Counted from the first letter of the stretch, positions 25,354-36,665 are shown. The stretch: DNA of 64,000 nt from Cellulomonas sp. 73-145 (GCA_001898185.1 MKTI01000004.1:186001-250000), one strand, 5' to 3'. Notes: generated by a model not told the origin, from the letters alone. Numbers and translations are program-made.

Positions 25354-26448
25354 ATGAGCCAGGACCCGGGTGCCGCAGCGGACTCTGCGCAGCAGCCCGA
25401 CCCGTACGCCGCACCGATTCCGCAGCCCGGGGCTGGTGGCAGCGCCCCGGCCCCGATGTACGGGCAGCCGAACCCGTACGGCGAGGCACCGGTGTCGGGG
25501 CAGGCACAGCCGGGGCAGCAGCCGGCGTACGGCCAGGAGCCGTACGGAGCGGCGCAGCCGTACGGACCGGCGGCTTCGTACGGACCGGCGCCGGTGTACG
25601 GGCAGCAGGCGGTCTACGGGCAGCAACCGGTGTACGGGCAGCAGGCGGTGTACGGGCAGCAGCCGGTGTACGCACCACCGGGGCAGGTGCCGACGTACGG
25701 CCCGTACGGCTACCCGACGGCGCAGCCCTACGGCCCGCCGGGCGGCTGGGACACCCCCAAGACGGACTCGATGTCCATCGCGGCGCTCGTCGTCGCGCTC
25801 AGCGGGTTCCTGTTCGGCCTGACGTTCCCGGTCGGTCTGGGGCTCGGCATCGCCGGCATGGTGCGCACCAAGCGCCGTCAGCTCGAGGGGCGTGGCCTGG
25901 CCATCGCCGCCGTGGTGGTCGGGGCCCTCGGAACGCTGCTGCTCATCGGGTTCATCGTGCTGATCGCCGTGCTGGGGAGCACCGGCGGGTTCGACGACTC
26001 GGCGTCGTCCTCGACGTCGTCGGGGCCGCTGCACAGCGGCTCCGCGTCCGGCACCACGCTGCCGCAGTACCGACTGGTGCAGGGCCTGACACCGGGCGAG
26101 TGCCTGCAGGGCGACAGCAGCTCCTGGTCGCTGGCCGACGCCGTCGCGGTCGCCTGCACCGCACCGCACAACCTCGAGGTTGTGTCCGTGTACAAGCTCG
26201 CCGAGCGGCCGGTGAACAGCACCGACGAGCCCGGCCCCGAGCTGGACAAGGCCCTGTCGACCTGCGAGGACGACGTGCTGGCCGCGAACTCCGCACTGCT
26301 CGGTGAGGACGACTGGTCGGACGTCTGGGCGCCGCACCCGGACCAGTGGGACGCCGGCGAGACGTCCGCCTACTGCCTGTGGGGCACGGACTCGAGCGTC
26401 ACGGGCTCGGCCACGCAGGGCTTCGGCGCCCAGAGCTCCAACCTCTGA
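25354..26448 (+). CDS. Pro/Tyr/Gln-rich membrane protein with DUF4190 and septum-formation-like domains
   Basis: A 364-residue protein in three parts. Residues 1-140 are a disordered Gly/Pro/Tyr/Gln-rich cytoplasmic region with a four-fold 6-residue repeat VYGQQ(A/P) at 81-104. Residues 148-210 are a DUF4190-type pair of transmembrane helices (MSIAALVVALSGFLFGLTFP ... AIAAVVVGALGTLLLIGFIV). The external part (about 235-350) resembles the Septum_form domain, with conserved Cys residues in TPGECLQ, VACTAPHNLEVV, STCEDDV and YCLWG. Such proteins occur in actinobacteria; a septum role is only suggested by the domain name. TACGTT (25341-25346) sits 7 bp before ATG 25354, a leaderless pattern. Confidence 0.8.
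   Translation: MSQDPGAAADSAQQPDPYAAPIPQPGAGGSAPAPMYGQPNPYGEAPVSGQAQPGQQPAYGQEPYGAAQPYGPAASYGPAPVYGQQAVYGQQPVYGQQAVYGQQPVYAPPGQVPTYGPYGYPTAQPYGPPGGWDTPKTDSMSIAALVVALSGFLFGLTFPVGLGLGIAGMVRTKRRQLEGRGLAIAAVVVGALGTLLLIGFIVLIAVLGSTGGFDDSASSSTSSGPLHSGSASGTTLPQYRLVQGLTPGECLQGDSSSWSLADAVAVACTAPHNLEVVSVYKLAERPVNSTDEPGPELDKALSTCEDDVLAANSALLGEDDWSDVWAPHPDQWDAGETSAYCLWGTDSSVTGSATQGFGAQSSNL
25594..25665 (+). repeat. In-frame 18-bp repeat encoding VYGQQ(A/P)
   Basis: Four 18-bp units start at 25594, 25612, 25630 and 25648 within the N-terminal disordered region of the membrane protein at 25354. They differ at a few positions and remain in frame. Confidence 0.9.
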
Positions 26449-26565
26449 CCCGCCGCGCCGGTCCCACCGGCCGCCCCACCGCCGGTCCAGCCTGCCGGCC
26501 GCACGTTCGCCCGTCAGACCGCGGCGATAGCCTGACCGCACCGCCGCCACAGGAAGGTTGCACCG

Positions 26566-28839
26566 ATGGTCGACGTCGACCGTGTGCTCGCAGCACTGAC
26601 CCTCCAGGAGAAGGCCGGGCTCACGTCCGGTGCGGACTTCTGGCACACCAAGGCCGTCGAGCGGCTGGAGCTGCCGGCCGTGATGGTGGCGGACGGCCCG
26701 CACGGCCTCCGCAAGCAGGTGGCGGAGGGCGGCTCGGCGGAGCTCGGCGAGTCGGTGCCGGCCACCTGCTTCCCGACGGCGGCCGCCCTCGGCTCCACGT
26801 GGGACCCCGAGCTGCTGCAGCGTGTCGGGGCGGCGTTGGGCCGCGAGACCAGGGCGAACGGTGTCTCCGTCCTGCTGGGCCCCGGCGTGAACATCAAGCG
26901 CACCCCGCTGTGCGGGCGCAACTTCGAGTACGTGTCGGAGGACCCGTTGGTGGCGGGGGCGCTCGGCGCGGCACTGGTCGCGGGGGTGCAGAGCGAGGGC
27001 GTCGGCACGTCCCTGAAGCACTTCGCGGCGAACAACCAGGAGACCGACCGCATGCGGGTCTCCGCCGACGTCGACGAGCGGACGCTGCGCGAGATCTACC
27101 TGCCGGCGTTCGAGCGGATCGTCACGCAGGCGAAGCCGTGGACGGTGATGTGCTCGTACAACCGCATCAACGGCACGTACGCCTCGCAGCACCCGTGGCT
27201 GCTGACCCAGGTGCTGCGGGACGAGTGGGGTTTCGACGGGGTCGTCGTGTCGGACTGGGGTGCGGCGCACGACCGGGTGGCGGCCCTGACCGCCGGCCTC
27301 GACCTGCAGATGCCCGGGGTGGGCACGCGTCCCGACCTCGACGTGGTGTCGGCGGTGATCGACGGCCAGCTGGACGAGCAGGTGCTGGACGGCGCCGTCC
27401 GCCGCGTGCTGCAGCTGGTGGACCGGGCGCAGCCCGCCGTCGCCGACCCCGGCACCGCGGACCTCGACGCCCACCACGAGCTGGCCCGCGAGGCGGCGGT
27501 CGCCGGTTCGGTGCTGCTGCGCAACGAGCGGGTGGGCGGTGCGCCGCTGCTCCCGCTCGAGGCGGACGCGGCCCGGGGTGCCGTCGTCGTCGGCGAGTTC
27601 GCCCGCACCCCGCGCTACCAGGGCGCGGGCTCGTCGCAGGTGCACGCGACCCGCGTCGACGACGCGCTCACGGCGCTCCGCGCGGCCACCGGGGCGGAGC
27701 TACCGTTCGCCCCCGGCTTCTCCCTGGCGGGTGACGACGAGCACGACGAGGTGCTCCGCACCGACGCCGTGGCGGCGGCGCGCGACGCGTCCGTCGTGCT
27801 CGTGTTCCTGGGCCTGCCGGCCGCCGACGAGTCCGAGGGGTACGACCGGCCCCGCTGGGGCCTGCCCGACAACCAGGTGCGCACGCTCGCCGCGATCGCA
27901 CAGGTCAACCCCAAGATCGTCGTGGTGCTGTCCAACGGCAGCGCCGTCAACGTCTCGCCATGGCGCGAGCTCGCCCCGGCGATCCTCGAGACCTGGCTGT
28001 CCGGGCAGGCGGGCGGCTCGGCGGTGGCGGAGGTGCTGCTGGGTCACCGCTCCCCCGAGGGCCGGCTGACCGAGACGATCCCGCACCGGCTGGTGGACAC
28101 CCCGGCGTTCGGCAGCTTCCCCGGTGAGGGCGGGCACGTCCGGTACGGCGAGGGCGTGCTGGTGGGCTACCGCTGGTACGACGCGCGTGACCTGGAGGTG
28201 GCGTACCCCTTCGGGCACGGGCTCACGTACACGACGTTCGCGTACGAGGAGGTCGCGGCCCAGGTGCACGGCGAGGGTGCGGCCGCGACCGTCGACGTCA
28301 GCGTCCGGGTGACCAACACCGGCACGCGGGACGGTGCCGAGGTGGTCCAGGTGTACGTGGGCGACCCGGAGGCGTCCGTGCAGCGGCCCGTGCGTGAGCT
28401 GCGGGCGTTCCGCAAGGTCTGGCTGGCGCCCGGCGAGTCGCAGGTGGTGAGCCTGACGCTGACGGCGCGCGACCTGTCGTACTGGCACCCCGACCTGCGC
28501 CGGTGGGTGGTGGAGGGCGGCACGTTCGTCGTCGAGGTCGGCGCCTCGTCGCGGGACCTGCGCGGTTCCGTGGAGGTCGAGGTGGTCGGCGAGCCGATCT
28601 GGCCGCCGCTGACCGCCATGTCCACGGTCGCGGAGTGGTTGGCGGACCCCGCCGGCGGTCCCGTGCTGCGGGCGGCGCTCGCAGCCGGCGGGGTCACCGA
28701 GCTGGCCGCCCACTGGTCGGCCGAGCTGGCGCAGGTGCCGCTGCGGGTAGCCGTGGACTTCGGCATGGCGGCGGGCTTCGGTCCCGACCAGGTCAACGCC
28801 CTGGTCCGCGACGTGACGGCGGCGGTGCCGACGGCCTAG
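26566..28839 (+). CDS. GH3 family beta-glucosidase with C-terminal fibronectin-like domain
   Basis: A 757-residue glycoside hydrolase. The barrel domain carries VADGPHGLRK, the substrate-binding KHFAANNQETDR (151-162) and the nucleophile D230 in VVVSDWGAAHD. The alpha/beta sandwich (about 330-560) and a Fn3-like domain with the YPFGHGLTYTTF motif follow. Residues after about 690 form an extra helical tail. There is no signal peptide, so it probably hydrolyses imported oligosaccharides in the cytoplasm. ATG 26566 has an AGGAAGG ribosome site. It stands alone, with no adjacent regulator or transporter. Substrate beyond 'beta-glucoside' is not determined. Confidence 0.93.
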   Translation: MVDVDRVLAALTLQEKAGLTSGADFWHTKAVERLELPAVMVADGPHGLRKQVAEGGSAELGESVPATCFPTAAALGSTWDPELLQRVGAALGRETRANGVSVLLGPGVNIKRTPLCGRNFEYVSEDPLVAGALGAALVAGVQSEGVGTSLKHFAANNQETDRMRVSADVDERTLREIYLPAFERIVTQAKPWTVMCSYNRINGTYASQHPWLLTQVLRDEWGFDGVVVSDWGAAHDRVAALTAGLDLQMPGVGTRPDLDVVSAVIDGQLDEQVLDGAVRRVLQLVDRAQPAVADPGTADLDAHHELAREAAVAGSVLLRNERVGGAPLLPLEADAARGAVVVGEFARTPRYQGAGSSQVHATRVDDALTALRAATGAELPFAPGFSLAGDDEHDEVLRTDAVAAARDASVVLVFLGLPAADESEGYDRPRWGLPDNQVRTLAAIAQVNPKIVVVLSNGSAVNVSPWRELAPAILETWLSGQAGGSAVAEVLLGHRSPEGRLTETIPHRLVDTPAFGSFPGEGGHVRYGEGVLVGYRWYDARDLEVAYPFGHGLTYTTFAYEEVAAQVHGEGAAATVDVSVRVTNTGTRDGAEVVQVYVGDPEASVQRPVRELRAFRKVWLAPGESQVVSLTLTARDLSYWHPDLRRWVVEGGTFVVEVGASSRDLRGSVEVEVVGEPIWPPLTAMSTVAEWLADPAGGPVLRAALAAGGVTELAAHWSAELAQVPLRVAVDFGMAAGFGPDQVNALVRDVTAAVPTA

Positions 28840-28864
28840 CGCTGCGGCGTCCGCCAGGCGGCGG

Positions 28865-28921
28865 GTCAGCCTGCGGGGGCTTCGTCAGCCTGCCGGGGCT
28901 TCGCCAGCCTGCGGGGTCGGC
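28865..28921. repeat. Three tandem 19-bp units at a gene end
   Basis: Units start at 28865, 28884 and 28903 (GTCAGCCTGCGGGGGCTTC with 1-4 changes), with a partial fourth from 28922 that includes the stop codon of the minus-strand gene at 28923. They lie between convergent genes. Confidence 0.85.
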
Positions 28922-28922
28922 G

Positions 28923-29450
28923 TCAGCCGGCGAGGTAGGCCGTGAGGCCTTCGACGACAAGCGCGTGGTCGTCCTGCTGCGGCAGCCCGGACACCGCGAC
29001 GACGCCGGCCAGCTGCCCGTCGACGCGCAGCGGGAAGCAGCCGCCGTGGGCCTTGTAGGTCTCGTCCAGACCGGACGACTCCTCGAACGTCGTGCCGTCG
29101 ACGCGGTAGCGGGTGCCCACCGCGAACGACGAGTGGCCGTAGTGGCGCACCACCTTCGCCTTGGCGCCGATCCACCAGTCGTTGGACGTCGACGAGCCGT
29201 CGAACGCCCGCTGGTACACGGTGTGCGGCCCGTCCGGGGTGTCCACCTCGACCCGCACCACCACCGGCAGCTGCCGCTGCTCGGCCAGCGCCGCGACGGT
29301 GGCCCCGAGCCGCGCGGCGTCGTCGTACGTCAGGTGCTGCAGCACCAGGCGCTGCTCCTGCGCCTCGAGCTCGGCCAGCAGCGCGGGGTCGGAGAACTTC
29401 ACGGGCGCGGGGGTCGCCTCGGCGGCGGACTGGGCGGCGTCGTCGGTCAC
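28923..29450 (-). CDS. Heme-degrading-domain (UPF0303/DUF336-like) protein
   Basis: A 175-residue protein of the GlcG/HbpS-like heme-degrading domain superfamily, UPF0303 subgroup. Recognisable segments: QHLTYDDAARLGATVAALA, VYQRAFDGSSTSNDWWIGAK, VVRHYGHSSFAVGTRYR and GCFPLRVDGQLAGVVAVSGLP. The biochemical role of this subgroup is not established; heme or cofactor binding is only a superfamily analogy. GTG 29450 is chosen because TACCGT (minus strand, 29457-29462) lies 6 bp upstream; the longer open frame would add an Arg-rich N-terminus not seen in the family. Downstream lies a 19-bp tandem repeat. Confidence 0.82.
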   Translation of the reverse strand: MTDDAAQSAAEATPAPVKFSDPALLAELEAQEQRLVLQHLTYDDAARLGATVAALAEQRQLPVVVRVEVDTPDGPHTVYQRAFDGSSTSNDWWIGAKAKVVRHYGHSSFAVGTRYRVDGTTFEESSGLDETYKAHGGCFPLRVDGQLAGVVAVSGLPQQDDHALVVEGLTAYLAG

Positions 29451-29591
29451 GCCGCGACGGTACCTCGAACGACCTGGCCTCCGGCCGGGCGGCTGGGCGC
29501 ATCCACGCGAGCGGCGCAGCTGCACGTGCCCATCTCGCCTGGAGGCGCCCGCCTTGCGGTTCAGTGCGGGCCGACGGTAGGCACGGATTCG

Positions 29592-30230
29592 TCAGCGGGC
29601 GGCGGCGACCGCGATACGAAGGTCCGCGACCAGGCCGTCCAGCGCGGCAGCCCGCTCGGCGCTCCCCCGCACGCGCAGCACCGACGACGGGTGCACCGTG
29701 ACCAGCGTCCGCAGCGGTGCGTCGGGTGGCTCGAGCAGCCGGCCACGCAGCGAGGTCACCGACTCGTCCCGGCCGAGCACCGCCTGGGTGGCGGTGCCGC
29801 CGAGCGCGACGACCACCCGCGGCTCGACCGCGGCCAGCTCGGCGGTCAGCCACGGCAGGCACGCCCGGATGTGACCCACCGCGGGTGTCTTGTGGATGCG
29901 CCGTGGACCGCGCTCCTCGAACCGGAAGTGCTTCACCGCATTGGTCAGGTACACCTCCGAGCGCGAGGTCTCGGCCGCCTCCAGCGCCTCGTCGAGCAGC
30001 CGCCCGGCGGGGCCGACGAAGGGCGCGCCCTCGCGGTCCTCCTTGTCCCCCGGCTGCTCGCCGACCAGCACCAGCGGCGCGTCCGGGTCACCGGACGAGA
30101 AGACCACCTGCGTGGCCGGTGCCCACAGCTCGCAGCCGCGGCAGCCCGGCGCCGCGGCGCGCAGCGCGGAGACGTCGCCCTCGGGCGGCACCCACTGCTG
30201 CGCGCCGGGTCGCTCCGGCTGCCGGGTCAC
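29592..30230 (-). CDS. udgX: UdgX-family uracil-DNA binding/glycosylase protein
   Basis: A 212-residue member of the uracil-DNA glycosylase superfamily, matching UdgX, which forms a covalent ester-type link with uracil-derived abasic DNA. It has GEQPGDKEDREGAPFVGPAG (motif A, 58-77) and the hallmark R-loop, here PRRIH (109-113) with H113 corresponding to the crosslinking histidine of the mycobacterial KRRIH. C30, C33 and C124 plus H101 occupy the positions that hold the Fe-S cluster in family 4 enzymes. VTVHPSSVLR (178-187) is motif B. GTG 30230 begins 19 bp after the clpB stop, so the two are probably co-transcribed, linking it to the heat-shock HAIR promoter. Confidence 0.87.
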   Translation of the reverse strand: MTRQPERPGAQQWVPPEGDVSALRAAAPGCRGCELWAPATQVVFSSGDPDAPLVLVGEQPGDKEDREGAPFVGPAGRLLDEALEAAETSRSEVYLTNAVKHFRFEERGPRRIHKTPAVGHIRACLPWLTAELAAVEPRVVVALGGTATQAVLGRDESVTSLRGRLLEPPDAPLRTLVTVHPSSVLRVRGSAERAAALDGLVADLRIAVAAAR

Positions 30231-30249
30231 CCGGCCAGCATCGCCGCCG

Positions 30250-32865
<2,616 letters not shown>

Positions 32866-32927
32866 GGATGCGCCTCCCTGGGCGTTGCCGGATGTCGTCT
32901 GCTGCTGCCTTGGGCAACGGAGCCGAA

Positions 32928-32948
32928 GTTGAGTGTATTCCGCTCAAC
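32928..32948. promoter_or_regulatory. HAIR element (HspR operator) upstream of clpB
   Basis: GTTGAGT (32928-32934), 7 bp, GCTCAAC (32942-32948) matches the HspR-associated inverted repeat CTTGAGT-N7-ACTCAAG at the core positions and spacing. On the minus strand a TACACT hexamer (32932-32937) lies inside it and could be the -10, so bound HspR would block transcription of clpB-udgX. Confidence 0.75.
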
Positions 32949-33057
32949 TCTGTGCGCCAGTGGCCGCTGATGTTCGCCGGGCGATCACCGGCTCGTCGCC
33001 GAGCGTCCATGAACCGGGTCTAGCGTCGAGGGCGACGACAACCACGAAAGGGCGACG

Positions 33058-33717
33058 ATGACCCTCACGCTGACGCTCGTGCGACACGGGCAGACCCACT
33101 TCAACGCACGCCGGCTGCTGCAGGGCAGCTGCGACTCCCCGCTCACCCGCGTCGGCCGCGAGGGGGTGCGCACCACGGCCCGCCACCTCGCCGACGTCCC
33201 GTTCCTCGCGGCGTACTCCTCGCCCTCGGGACGCGCGGTGTCGACCGCCGTGGAGATCCTGCGGCACCACCCGGACCTGCGGCTGCGCACGGACGCGGAC
33301 CTGCGCGAGTACGACTTCGGCACCTTCGAGCGGCACCCCGAGCGGGACCTCGAGGCGGTGCTGCCGTGGACCGAGCTGGTCCCGCGGGTGCTCGACGGCA
33401 CGCACCCCGGCCTGCCGAAGGGTGAGCACGCCGCCGACTTCATGGCCCGCACCCGCCGGGCCTTCTCGCTGATCGCCGACCGGCACCCGGACGGGGACGT
33501 GCTGGTGGTCGGGCACGGGCTGGCGCTGGGCGCCTGGCTGTCGACCATCCACCCCGAGGGACTCGTCGCGCTTCCGAACGCGTCGGTGTCCCAGGTCGAG
33601 GTGCACCCCGACGGCTCGACCCGCGTGCTGAGCATCGGGCTGGACGTCGCCGGCCAGGGCATGGTGGCCGCGCGGCCGGTGCCGGCCCGGGAGGATGCGC
33701 TGCCGCAGGCGGTGTAG
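33058..33717 (+). CDS. Histidine phosphatase family protein (phosphoglycerate-mutase-like)
   Basis: A 219-residue member of the histidine phosphatase superfamily. The phospho-acceptor histidine is in the N-terminal LVRHGQT motif, with the second conserved RHG-type histidine in LVVGHGLALG. Segments SSPSGRAVSTA and REYDFGTFE complete the active-site pocket. Members dephosphorylate varied small molecules; the absence of the long lid insertions of true dPGM favours a phosphatase over a mutase. A GAAAGG-like ribosome site precedes ATG 33058. A 14-bp tandem repeat follows the gene. Substrate unknown. Confidence 0.88.
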   Translation: MTLTLTLVRHGQTHFNARRLLQGSCDSPLTRVGREGVRTTARHLADVPFLAAYSSPSGRAVSTAVEILRHHPDLRLRTDADLREYDFGTFERHPERDLEAVLPWTELVPRVLDGTHPGLPKGEHAADFMARTRRAFSLIADRHPDGDVLVVGHGLALGAWLSTIHPEGLVALPNASVSQVEVHPDGSTRVLSIGLDVAGQGMVAARPVPAREDALPQAV

Positions 33718-33747
33718 CCGGCCCGTCGTGCCACCGGCGGCCGCGCC

Positions 33748-33803
33748 GACGATGCGGTGCAGACGATGCGGTGCAGACGATGCGGTGCAGACGGTGCGGT
33801 GCC
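33748..33803. repeat. Four tandem 14-bp units between two genes
   Basis: GACGATGCGGTGCA starts at 33748, 33762 and 33776 (identical), with a degenerate fourth unit at 33790. It lies between the histidine phosphatase gene and the hydrolase start at 33830. Confidence 0.88.
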
Positions 33804-33829
33804 GAGGTGCCGGTGGCAGGATCCGGCGC

Positions 33830-34909
33830 ATGGCGGACGACGACGTCACCAGCGACGACGCGACGAGCACCGAGGTCACCGACGTCCTGGGCGAGCCCTG
33901 GCTCGCCCAGACCATCCGGCTGCGACCCGACGGCGTCACCGCGCGCACCGGCATCCCGCCGGTGGCCACGCTGGTGCACCGGGACGGGCCGCCGCGACGC
34001 CGGGCGGTGCTGTACGTGCACGGGTTCGTCGACTACTTCTTCCACCCGCACGTCGCCGCGGCACTGGCCGAGCACGGCTACGACCTGTACGCCCTGGACC
34101 TGCGGGACTACGGCCGTTCCATCCGCCCCGGCCGTCCGCCGGACGACGTCACCGACCTGGGCCTGTACTCGGAGGAGATCGACACCGCCGTCCGGCTGCT
34201 GCGACCCCGGTACGAGCGGCTGGTGCTGCTGGGCCACTCGACAGGCGGGCTGATCGCGGCGCTCTGGGCGGACGCGCGTCGCGGGCTCGGGCTGATCGAC
34301 GCCCTCGTGCTGAACAGCCCCTGGCTGGACCTGCGCGGCAGCTGGGCCCAGCGGCACGTGCTGACCCCGGTGCTCGACGTCGTCGGCCGCGTCGCGCCGA
34401 CCGCCGTGGTCGCCCGTCTGGACCCGGAGTACGGCAAGGCCCTGCACTCCGCCACGGGCGGCGAGTGGGACTACGACCTGGCGTGGAAGAACTCGGACTT
34501 CCCGGTCACGGCCGGCTTCATCCGCACCGTCCGCCGGGGGCACGCCCGGGTGGCGCGCGGCCTGCAGGTCGACGTCCCGGTGCTGGTGCTCCGCTCGGAC
34601 CGCAGCGGACCGAACAAGGGCTGGCACGAGGAGCTGGTGACCACCGACTCGGTGCTCGACGTCGAGCAGATCGCCGCCCGCGCCCCGCTGCTCGGCGACG
34701 ACGTCACCCTGGTGACCGTCCCGGGCGGCGCGCACGACCTGGCGCTCTCCCCCGCGCCGGCCCGTGAGCAGTACCTGCGCGAGGTGACCGACTTCCTCGC
34801 GGCGCGGCTGCCCGACGGGACGGCCCCGGCTCCGGCTACGGCAGCAGCGACGGCTCGTCCGGCTCCGACAGGGACAGCACCGCTCCCACCACCGCCGGCC
34901 GCTGCCTGA
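33830..34909 (+). CDS. Alpha/beta hydrolase (serine hydrolase, lysophospholipase-like)
   Basis: A 359-residue alpha/beta hydrolase. Visible are the oxyanion segment YVHGFVDYF, the nucleophile elbow GHSTGG with its serine (about residue 140), and near the C-terminus the catalytic histidine in VPGGAHDLALS; the acid is probably in VLVLRSDRS or nearby. It most resembles monoacylglycerol-lipase/lysophospholipase-like proteins. Residues after about 325 are an Ala/Pro/Thr tail whose coding DNA overlaps the convergent CDF gene by 74 bp. CAGGAT (33817-33822) lies 7 bp before ATG 33830 and contains AGGA, so the start could be leaderless or use a weak ribosome site. Confidence 0.87.
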   Translation: MADDDVTSDDATSTEVTDVLGEPWLAQTIRLRPDGVTARTGIPPVATLVHRDGPPRRRAVLYVHGFVDYFFHPHVAAALAEHGYDLYALDLRDYGRSIRPGRPPDDVTDLGLYSEEIDTAVRLLRPRYERLVLLGHSTGGLIAALWADARRGLGLIDALVLNSPWLDLRGSWAQRHVLTPVLDVVGRVAPTAVVARLDPEYGKALHSATGGEWDYDLAWKNSDFPVTAGFIRTVRRGHARVARGLQVDVPVLVLRSDRSGPNKGWHEELVTTDSVLDVEQIAARAPLLGDDVTLVTVPGGAHDLALSPAPAREQYLREVTDFLAARLPDGTAPAPATAAATARPAPTGTAPLPPPPAAA

Positions 34910-35792
34910 GCGACGCCTCGAGCCGCGCGAGCGCGTGCGACGCCTGCTCCTCCGGCTCGTCGCCCACCAGGTCGACGGCGCCGACGACGAGCACCTGCCC
35001 GGCACCCATCACCTCCAGCCGCAGCGACGTCACCCGCGCCACCTCGGGCCGCTCGAGCAGCGCCTGCAGCACCATGCGGTGCACCTGCGGGTCCGCCGTC
35101 TCGCCCACCAGGAAGTCCCGGTTGCGCTCGATCAGCACCACGGCGACCACCCCCAGCAGCAGCCCGATCAGGATCGAGCCGACCGCGTCCGGCACCACCG
35201 ACCCGGTCAGCTGGTGCCCCAGGATGCCGGCCGCCGCGATGACGATGCCGACCAACGCGGCCGAGTCCTCGAAGAACACCGCCCGCACCGTCGGGTCGGA
35301 GGTGCGCAGCACGTGCTCGCGCAGCGTCCGCTGCCGTTTCGCGGCCTGCCCGCGCAGCTGCCGCCACGCCTGCGCGAACGAGGCGCCCTCGAGCACGAAG
35401 GAGATGGCCAGCACGACGTAGGCGACCGTGAACGAGGCCGCCGGTTCGGGGTGCATCAGCTCCTGCACGCCGTGGGTCACCGAGACACCGGCCCCGACCG
35501 CGAACAGGCCGATCGCGGCGAACAGCGACCACACGTACACCTCGCGGCCGTAGCCGAGCGGGTGCGTGGCGTCCGGCGGCCGGTCCGCCTTGCGGTGCGC
35601 GATCAGCAGGAACACCTCGTTGCCCGTGTCCGCCCACGAGTGCGCGGCCTCGGCGAGCATCGACGCCGCCCCCGTCACCACCGCGGCGACGGACTTGGCC
35701 AGCGCGATGAGCAGGTTCGCCCCGAGCGCCACGATCACGGTGGTCAGCGACTCCCCGCCGGCGCGCGACTCGCGGGCCACCTCGTGCGTCAT
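34836..35792 (-). CDS. Cation diffusion facilitator (divalent metal exporter)
   Basis: A 318-residue CDF-family transporter exporting Zn, Fe, Mn or similar ions in exchange for protons. Six hydrophobic helices are predicted; metal-site motifs are visible as MLAEAAHSWADTGNEVFL (helix 2, HxxxD) and FFEDSAALVGIVIAAAG (helix 5, E/DxxxD). A cytoplasmic C-terminal domain (about 215-318; VARVTSLRLEVMGAGQVLV) regulates dimerisation. ATG 35792 is preceded at 6 bp by TACTCA, a variant of the window's leaderless box. It overlaps the convergent hydrolase gene by 74 bp. Metal specificity is not determined. Confidence 0.91.
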   Translation of the reverse strand: MTHEVARESRAGGESLTTVIVALGANLLIALAKSVAAVVTGAASMLAEAAHSWADTGNEVFLLIAHRKADRPPDATHPLGYGREVYVWSLFAAIGLFAVGAGVSVTHGVQELMHPEPAASFTVAYVVLAISFVLEGASFAQAWRQLRGQAAKRQRTLREHVLRTSDPTVRAVFFEDSAALVGIVIAAAGILGHQLTGSVVPDAVGSILIGLLLGVVAVVLIERNRDFLVGETADPQVHRMVLQALLERPEVARVTSLRLEVMGAGQVLVVGAVDLVGDEPEEQASHALARLEASLRQRPAVVGAVLSLSEPDEPSLLP

Positions 35793-35855
35793 GCCCTCTG
35801 AGTAGCACAGGCGCTCCGGTGTCGCCCGTGCGGCGGCGGTGATGTGATGGGCGCC

Positions 35856-36665
35856 ATGACGACGCAGCAGGTGCCCTGGTCACCCGGTACGGCGTGCTGG
35901 GCGGACATCACCGTGCCGGACCTCGACCGGGCCACCGGCTTCTACGGCCCCCTCCTCGGCTGGCGGTTCGAGACGGGCGGTCCGGAGACCGGCGGGTACA
36001 CCCAGGCGTTCGTCGGCGATCGGAAGGTGGTCGGCCTGACCGAGCCGATGGGTGAGGACCCGGCTCCGCCGGCGGCGTGGTGCGTCTACCTGGCGACGGA
36101 CGACCTGGCGGCGACGGCGGAGCGAGCCGAGCAGCTGGGCGGCCGCACCCTGCTGGGGCCGATCGACGTGATGGGCTTCGGGTCGATGGCCCTGCTGACC
36201 GACCCGACCGAGGCCGTCGTGGGGTTGTGGTCGGGCGGCTCGCACATCGGCTGGGAGGTGGTCGACGAGCCGGGCGCGGTGGTGTGGACCGAGCACATGT
36301 CCCACGACCAGGCCCGCGCCCTCGCGTTCTACGACGGGCTTTTCGGGTACGACGTGACGGACCTGTCCGCCCCCGACTTCGACTACGCGTCGGTCGCGGT
36401 GGACGGCGAGACGGTGCGCAGCGGGATCGGCGGGTACGGCCCGGGTGCGGGCGCGCAGGTGCCGGCCGCGTGGACGGTGTACTTCCAGGTGCCGGTGGCC
36501 GACGACGCGGCGGCCCGCGTCACGGAGCTCGGCGGCACGGTGGTCAGCCCGCCGGAGGACACGCCGTACGGCCGGATGGTGCTGGTGAAGGGTCCGTTCG
36601 GCGAGGTGTTCGCGCTGATGGAGCCACCGGCCGAGCAGCCGCCGACGGGCACACCTCCCGCCTGA
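35856..36665 (+). CDS. Two-domain VOC (glyoxalase-like) protein
   Basis: A 269-residue protein made of two vicinal-oxygen-chelate modules (about residues 10-120 and 130-255), each with the beta-alpha-beta-beta-beta pattern: CWADITVPDLDRATGFYGPLLGWRF in the first and VWTEHMSHDQARALAFYDGLFGY in the second. The domains resemble the CFP32-type hydroxylase/glyoxalase proteins of actinobacteria, often linked to antibiotic or stress metabolism. Metal ligands are not obvious. ATG 35856 is chosen as it precedes the conserved start; two codons upstream (35844 GTG, 35847 ATG) are alternatives. trmB follows 33 bp downstream. Confidence 0.87.
   Translation: MTTQQVPWSPGTACWADITVPDLDRATGFYGPLLGWRFETGGPETGGYTQAFVGDRKVVGLTEPMGEDPAPPAAWCVYLATDDLAATAERAEQLGGRTLLGPIDVMGFGSMALLTDPTEAVVGLWSGGSHIGWEVVDEPGAVVWTEHMSHDQARALAFYDGLFGYDVTDLSAPDFDYASVAVDGETVRSGIGGYGPGAGAQVPAAWTVYFQVPVADDAAARVTELGGTVVSPPEDTPYGRMVLVKGPFGEVFALMEPPAEQPPTGTPPA

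Noticed and set aside
33058..33717. True phosphoglycerate mutase (gpmA)
   Set aside because: Only the general histidine-phosphatase motifs are present, and the protein lacks the length and insertions of dPGM.
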